10,000 nucleotides of DNA, taken from NCBI GenBank assembly GCA_020216925.1, contig JAIWOL010000031.1, forward strand, positions 1-10,000, read 5' to 3'. Shown piece after piece: positions 6,273-10,000 of this stretch. The notes under the pieces were generated by a model. The model was not told the DNA's origin and did no database searches. It saw only the letters and a program-made list of their open reading frames with translations. The first letter of the stretch is position 1. Each line of letters opens with the position of its first letter. This DNA comes from Thiobacillus sp. Lineage in GTDB: Bacteria > Pseudomonadota > Gammaproteobacteria > Burkholderiales > Thiobacillaceae. The position numbers and the translations under genes were made by a program.

Positions 6273-6815
6273 TTATAGGGCCTGGTCGCGGCCATTCGCC
6301 TCCCCCAGCAGGCCTTCGATCGCTTCCAGCGCTTCTCCTTCATCCCACTCCGCCCCGCCTTTCAACACGAAGCGTATGCGGCCTTGCGTATCCAGCAAAA
6401 AAGTCGTAGGCAGGGCATAGACTTTCCAGCGTCGGGTATTGGCACTTTCCGGGTCGAGCAGAATGGGGAAACCCAATTGCAACGTGTCCAGAAAACCCTG
6501 CACGTCTTCAACCGGCTCAACGCTGTCCAGCGCGAGGATCGCCAGCGGACGCCCCGCCATCTTGACGCGCAGCCGCTCCATGGAGGGCATTTCCTTGCGG
6601 CAGGGCGGACACCAGCTCGCCCAGAAATTCAGCAGGACGACCTTGCCTCGATACTCTTCCAGCGTATGCGTCCGCCCTGCCATATCCCTGGCCTGCAAGC
6701 CAGGCGCCACCGCAGCCGGACGAGAGTCCAGCCCAGCGGCCGACAACGGCGGAGCTGCCCACAGCGCCATCGCCCAGATGCACCACACGCCGACACCCGG
6801 CCATTTCAGCGACAT
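6273..6815 (-). CDS. TlpA-like periplasmic thioredoxin (thiol-disulfide oxidoreductase)
   Basis: A 180-residue secreted thioredoxin of the TlpA/ResA/AhpC-TSA type. Residues 1-26 form a signal peptide or N-terminal anchor (hydrophobic WCIWAMALWAAPPLSAA). The core starts near residue 38. The redox motif is WCPPC at 68-72 (Cys69, Cys72), and the cis-proline loop ALPTT has Pro136. Such proteins reduce periplasmic disulfides, often for cytochrome c maturation or metal-centre assembly. The upstream gene overlaps its start by 10 bp, so the two are probably translationally coupled. AGGAG at 6824-6828, eight bases before the ATG, supports the start. With sox and other cytochrome genes nearby, a role in haem-cysteine reduction or keeping a Sox protein thiol reduced is possible, but its target cannot be told from sequence. 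Confidence 0.88.
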   Translation of the reverse strand: MSLKWPGVGVWCIWAMALWAAPPLSAAGLDSRPAAVAPGLQARDMAGRTHTLEEYRGKVVLLNFWASWCPPCRKEMPSMERLRVKMAGRPLAILALDSVEPVEDVQGFLDTLQLGFPILLDPESANTRRWKVYALPTTFLLDTQGRIRFVLKGGAEWDEGEALEAIEGLLGEANGRDQAL

Positions 6816-7501
6816 GTTTCCATCTCCTGCAAAATCAGCGAATCGAGCTGTCGGGTCTGCTCGACCTCGAACGCCGTTGGCGTCTCGCGAGCCCAGAAAC
6901 CCTCGCGCAAGTTTTCGAGAATGACCAGCGACACGCGCGCGCCCAGGCGTGACAAGTGCGCCACCTGCCCCGGCAGCCAGGGCGTCGCGGCGGAACGGCG
7001 GGGCTGGATCAGCCGAATCGTCAATGCATCGAGTCTGCCCGTGTCCAGATAATCCGCATCAGCCAGGGCTTCGGCTGATTCATACAGATTGGGATACATC
7101 AAAAGCACACAGATGCGGCTGCGCCGGCCAGCATCCAGTCGCGCGGCCGCGCGCAGGACGGGCACCGCCGCCCGTCCCACCGCGTACACCGTCACCTGCC
7201 GGCCGCTGTCGAGCGCGGCGTCCAGCCAGTCGGCCACGTCGGCAGCGGGCACCTGGTCCATGCTGCTGGGCAGCTGCGGCAAAAAATAAGCGCCCGGCGC
7301 ATCCAGCGACCATACGGTCACGCCCCGTTGTGCGAGGCGTTGCGCTGCCGTCTTTTCTGCATCGGCGCGACCGCGTTCGGAGCTGACCCACAGAAGCAGC
7401 CGCGCGCCCTGCGCGGGGTCAACCTGAAAATCAGGTAGCGCGGCGTGAACACCGCCTGCCACGCACGCCGCCAACAGGATGCCGATTTGCCTCACTCTCA
7501 T
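6806..7501 (-). CDS. Secreted protein of unknown function, alpha/beta-hydrolase-like
   Basis: I do not recognise this as a named family. From the ATG at 7501 it has 231 residues with a clear Sec signal (MRVRQIGILLAACVAGGVHA, cleavage after residue 20). GGAG at 7507-7510, five bases upstream, supports this start over an in-frame GTG at 7540 or ATG at 7519, which would put extra residues before the signal. The mature part looks like an alpha/beta-hydrolase: a strand with SSERG (40-44), then AAQRLAQRGVTVWSLDAPG, then VTVYAVGRAAVPVL (103-116). This order resembles the VirJ/AcvB type, but the expected nucleophile elbow G-x-S-x-G reads G109-R-A-A-V, with no serine. It ends in a Cys-Arg pair. Its stop overlaps the tlpA-like start, suggesting the two act together. 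The fold is my inference. Confidence 0.75.
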   Translation of the reverse strand: MRVRQIGILLAACVAGGVHAALPDFQVDPAQGARLLLWVSSERGRADAEKTAAQRLAQRGVTVWSLDAPGAYFLPQLPSSMDQVPAADVADWLDAALDSGRQVTVYAVGRAAVPVLRAAARLDAGRRSRICVLLMYPNLYESAEALADADYLDTGRLDALTIRLIQPRRSAATPWLPGQVAHLSRLGARVSLVILENLREGFWARETPTAFEVEQTRQLDSLILQEMETCR

Positions 7502-7565
7502 CCCCACTCCAAATTGCATGATGCCGCCCCGGCGGGCCACACAGGGATCGAAACAACCCGCGGCC

Positions 7566-8042
7566 TCAATCCGCTTGCCAATGCCCTGACTTGCCGCCCC
7601 GTTTTTCCTTCAGGCGAACAGACTCGATCATCATGCCGCGGTCGATTGCCTTGCACATGTCGTATATCGTCAGCAATGCAACAGACGCCCCGGTCAGGGC
7701 TTCCATTTCCACGCCTGTCTTGCCCACCGTCTCGGCCGAAACCGTGCAAGTTACCGCAGGCCCCGCGGCCTCCGCTTCAAAATCGACTGTCACGCGCGTA
7801 AGCGCGACCGGGTGGCACAGCGGAATCAGCTCGGCGGTTCGCTTGGCCGCCTGAATGGCCGCGATCCGCGCCACAGCCAGCACGTCGCCCTTGGCCGCCT
7901 GGCCATCAACGATGCGCGCCAACGTATCGGGTAACATGCGGATGCGTCCGCAAGCCACGGCCACGCGACGGGTATCGGCCTTGTTCGCCACGTCGACCAT
8001 GACAGCCTGTCCTGATTCATCGAAATGGGTGAGATCGCTCAT
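7566..8042 (-). CDS. moaC: Cyclic pyranopterin monophosphate synthase MoaC
   Basis: A 158-residue MoaC, the normal family length. MoaC converts the MoaA product (3',8-cyclo-7,8-dihydro-GTP) to cyclic pyranopterin monophosphate, an early step of molybdenum cofactor synthesis in the cytoplasm. The residues known to be important in E. coli MoaC occur here at the same numbers: Lys51 (AAKGDVL), His77 (LCHP), Glu112 and Glu114 ([10 protein letters not shown]), Asp128 and Lys131 (YDMCKA). The gene is divergent from the M48 protease gene, and the unknown secreted protein follows after 64 bp on the same strand. No other moa or mob gene is in the window. It would supply cofactor for SoeA further downstream. 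The Shine-Dalgarno sequence is weak. Confidence 0.97.
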   Translation of the reverse strand: MSDLTHFDESGQAVMVDVANKADTRRVAVACGRIRMLPDTLARIVDGQAAKGDVLAVARIAAIQAAKRTAELIPLCHPVALTRVTVDFEAEAAGPAVTCTVSAETVGKTGVEMEALTGASVALLTIYDMCKAIDRGMMIESVRLKEKRGGKSGHWQAD

Positions 8043-8107
8043 GTTCCGGAACCCTGCTGCAATCTGCGCATCGTAAACGAAATGTCCCGTCTTCCGACCA
8101 TTCGCTG
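8043..8107. promoter_or_regulatory. Divergent intergenic region between moaC and the M48 protease gene
   Basis: Sixty-five bases separate two divergent starts, so promoters for both genes must lie here or inside the coding ends. I find no convincing -35/-10 pair. On the plus strand an ATG at 8082 opens an 8-codon frame (MSRLPTIR) whose TGA overlaps the protease ATG as TGATG. It has no clear Shine-Dalgarno sequence, so it is only a possible leader peptide. Confidence 0.35.
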
Positions 8108-9526
8108 ATGCTGCGTCCCCTGCTCGCCCTGTTGCTCGCCCTGCAACCTGTTCATGCCTCGGATCTGCCCGATCTGGGAGAAGTCTCGCGCCAGTACTTT
8201 TCCGACCGGGATGAAGCGGCGCTTGGACGCGCCATCCTGCAAGACGTGTACAGCGACCCGCGCTACCTCGACGACCCGGAAACCGAAGCCTATTTGAGCC
8301 AGCTGGGCTACAAGCTCGTCTCCGTCAGCACCCGCAACCACCGCGAATTCACTTTTTTCGTGGTGGACGATCCCAGCATCAACGCCTTTGCCCTTCCCGG
8401 CGGCAATATCGGGGTCCACACCGGTCTCCTGCTGGCCGCGCAGAGCGAGTCCGAATTCGCCGGCGTGATCGCGCACGAAATCGCTCACGTCACACAGGAT
8501 CACATTGCGCGCATGGTGACAGCCCAGAGCCAGAGCTACTGGCCGACGATGGCCGCCCTCGCCCTGGCCCTGCTCGCCTCGCGCTCGAACCCCAACGCGG
8601 CGGGCGCAGCCATCGCCACGACCCAGGCCTACTCTGTGCAAAACCAGCTCAATTTCAGCCGCGATTTTGAACGCGAGGCCGACCGCATGGGCTACGACAT
8701 GCTCACGCGGGCAGGTTTCGACCCCCGGGGCATGAGCAGCTTTTTCAATCGCCTGCAACGCGCAAGCCGCTTTTACGACAGCAGTGCGCCCGCCTATCTG
8801 CGCACCCACCCGCTTACCACCGAGCGCATATCCGACATGGAAGCGCGCAGCGAATCCACGCCCTACCATCAGGTGCCGGACAGCCTCGATTTCCAGTTGG
8901 TGCGCGCCCGCCTGCGCAGCCGCGAGGGCAATGCGACAGATGCACTGATTTCGGCTCGCGCCGCTCTCAAAGAGGGCCGCTACAGCAGCGAGATCGCCGC
9001 GCGGTATGGCCTTGTGCTCGCCTTACTGCGCGCGCGCCAGTTCGATGAAGCCGAAAGCGTCGCGCAAAAGCTTGCCGCAGCAGGCAAAGGCAACGCGCTG
9101 CTCGCCAGCCTGCCCGGCCAGGTTGCACTCGCAGCAGGCAAAGCAGGCCTTGCGATACAACGTTATCAGTCTGCCGTCCAGACCCACGCGGGATACTGGC
9201 CGCTGCAATATGGCCTGATCGCCGCCCAGATCGCCGCCAGCCAGGCAGCCGACTCGCTGGTGCAGATCAACAAGGCACTCGACCTGTATCCCGGTGACCG
9301 CCGCCTCTGGCGGTTAGCCGCCCAGGCACACGCGCAGCTGGGCCACAAATTGCTGAGTCACCGCGCCCAGGCGGAAGCCGCCGCCCTCGCCGGCAATCTC
9401 AGCGCTGCCATCCAGCAAATCGAACTGGGCATTCGCGCGGCCGATGGCAGCTTTTATGATCTGTCGTCGGCAGAAGCGCGCCGACGCGAGTGGCAGGCAC
9501 TGGAAAAATCCCAGCGCAAAAGCTGA
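8108..9526 (+). CDS. bepA: BepA-like M48 family metalloprotease with C-terminal TPR-type repeats
   Basis: A 472-residue periplasmic zinc protease. Residues 1-17 are a short signal peptide ([17 protein letters not shown]). The M48 zinc motif HEIAH is at 123-127 with Glu124 catalytic, and the third ligand is Glu188 in EREADRMG. His234 in RTHPLTTER corresponds to the histidine that blocks the active site in E. coli BepA (His246). Residues from about 250 to 465 are alanine-rich helical repeats of the TPR kind. BepA-type proteins take part in outer-membrane protein assembly and degrade stalled substrates such as LptD; family members are also annotated as YfgC or Zn-dependent protease with TPR domain. 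No clear Shine-Dalgarno sequence precedes the ATG, and initiation may couple to the TGATG overlap. It is close to the usual 450-490 residues and looks intact. Confidence 0.93.
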   Translation: MLRPLLALLLALQPVHASDLPDLGEVSRQYFSDRDEAALGRAILQDVYSDPRYLDDPETEAYLSQLGYKLVSVSTRNHREFTFFVVDDPSINAFALPGGNIGVHTGLLLAAQSESEFAGVIAHEIAHVTQDHIARMVTAQSQSYWPTMAALALALLASRSNPNAAGAAIATTQAYSVQNQLNFSRDFEREADRMGYDMLTRAGFDPRGMSSFFNRLQRASRFYDSSAPAYLRTHPLTTERISDMEARSESTPYHQVPDSLDFQLVRARLRSREGNATDALISARAALKEGRYSSEIAARYGLVLALLRARQFDEAESVAQKLAAAGKGNALLASLPGQVALAAGKAGLAIQRYQSAVQTHAGYWPLQYGLIAAQIAASQAADSLVQINKALDLYPGDRRLWRLAAQAHAQLGHKLLSHRAQAEAAALAGNLSAAIQQIELGIRAADGSFYDLSSAEARRREWQALEKSQRKS

Positions 9527-9563
9527 CCGTCCCCCGCAATCCCAACACTGGCGAGGCTGGTAG

Positions 9564-9635
9564 GAATTTACCCTGCGATTCGCACGTAAAAATTCATGCA
9601 CGGCCTTGCACCCCAAAAACTAATTCCACTATGCT
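9564..9635 (+). promoter_or_regulatory. Candidate soxX promoter region
   Basis: The 199-bp gap before soxX contains GAATTTAC (9564-9571) and GTAAAAATTC (9586-9595), imperfect mirror arms separated by 14 bp. Just after them are TTGCAC (9606-9611) and TATGCT (9630-9635) with an 18-bp spacer, a weak but correctly oriented sigma-70 pair about 90 bp before the soxX ATG. An operator upstream of a promoter would fit the inducible control typical of sox genes. No terminator for the protease gene was found in the first 35 bases. The remainder (9636-9713) shows nothing else I can name. Confidence 0.35.
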
Positions 9636-9725
9636 TCGTCCTATCCGTTACCGGACAGCGTGAACTGCAGGGCGACCCCAGGCAGCACGCGCCTCACCAA
9701 GATGTCAATACTCAGGAGGATGACT

Positions 9726-10000
9726 ATGCGTAAGTTGCACCAGGTTGCAGCCGTCTGCGCCCTCGGCGTCGCCGTGTTCTCGGCCAATGCCTTGGCCCAG
9801 ACCCCTGCGCCGAAAAAAGAAGAAACCGGCAAGGACATCGCATTCAACCGCACCAAGGGCAACTGCCTCGCCTGTCACGGCATGCCCACCGTGCCCGATG
9901 CGGAATCCACCGGCCTGTATGGCCCTCCCCTCATCGCCATGAGTGCTCGCTACCCCGACAAGGCCAAGCTGCGCGCGCAGATTTGGGATGCCACCGCCAC
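9726..10000 (+). CDS. soxX: SoxX, monohaem c-type cytochrome of the SoxXA complex (5' part)
   Basis: The first 91 codons of SoxX; the gene continues past the right edge. Residues 1-24 are a Sec signal peptide ending ANALA. The haem-binding motif CLACH is at 47-51, inside GNCLACHGMP. The blocks TGLYGPPLIAM, KAKLRAQIWDATA and GKDIAFNRTKGNCLACH are typical of SoxX. SoxX pairs with SoxA in the periplasm to couple thiosulfate oxidatively to the SoxY carrier cysteine. The distal haem ligand (a methionine) would lie beyond the window. A strong AGGAGG at 9714-9719, six bases before the ATG, fixes the start. It is normally the first gene of soxXYZA(B), so more sox genes are expected to the right. Confidence 0.95.
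   Translation, partial: MRKLHQVAAVCALGVAVFSANALAQTPAPKKEETGKDIAFNRTKGNCLACHGMPTVPDAESTGLYGPPLIAMSARYPDKAKLRAQIWDATA

Noticed and set aside
8039..8869. A 276-codon minus-strand frame opposite the M48 protease
   Set aside because: The opposite strand encodes HEIAH and EREAD zinc motifs in order; the antisense product has no recognisable feature.

Overview
The window looks like chromosome from a chemolithotrophic, sulfur-oxidizing betaproteobacterium (Thiobacillus/Sulfuricella-like). This is inferred from gene content: a cytoplasmic sulfite dehydrogenase SoeABC, a rhodanese-TusA-DsrE2 sulfur-carrier set, and SoxX, the usual first gene of a sox thiosulfate-oxidation cluster. The DNA is G+C-rich and densely coding. 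I see no insertion sequence, tRNA, rRNA or CRISPR. The exact taxon cannot be fixed from the sequence alone.

Layout. From about 8.04 kb down to the left edge everything is on the minus strand. In transcription order it runs moaC, a secreted protein of unknown function, a TlpA-like thioredoxin (the last two overlap by 10 bp), a 238-bp regulatory gap, soeA, soeB, soeC, a single-domain rhodanese, tusA, and a DsrE2-like protein ending at an intrinsic terminator. Divergent from moaC on the plus strand are a BepA-like M48 metalloprotease with a C-terminal repeat domain, a 199-bp gap, and the 5' part of soxX, which runs off the right edge.

How the genes fit together. Rhodanese, TusA and DsrE2 are cytoplasmic sulfane-sulfur transfer proteins that in known sulfur oxidizers feed Dsr or sHdr systems, whose product is sulfite. 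SoeABC then oxidizes cytoplasmic sulfite to sulfate and passes electrons to the quinone pool. MoaC helps make the molybdopterin that SoeA needs. SoxX belongs to the periplasmic thiosulfate pathway, so the window joins cytoplasmic and periplasmic sulfur oxidation. The enzyme that would make the sulfite (rDsr or sHdr) is not in the window.

The least explained parts are the intergenic regions: hairpins and candidate terminators between rhd, tusA and dsrE2; an AT-rich inverted repeat before rhd; a cluster of CTTGC/GCAAG boxes and inverted repeats before soeA; and an 8-mer (GAATTTAC) found upstream of rhd, tusA and soxX, with a one-mismatch copy upstream of soeA. The secreted protein upstream of tlpA also looks like an alpha/beta-hydrolase without its nucleophile.
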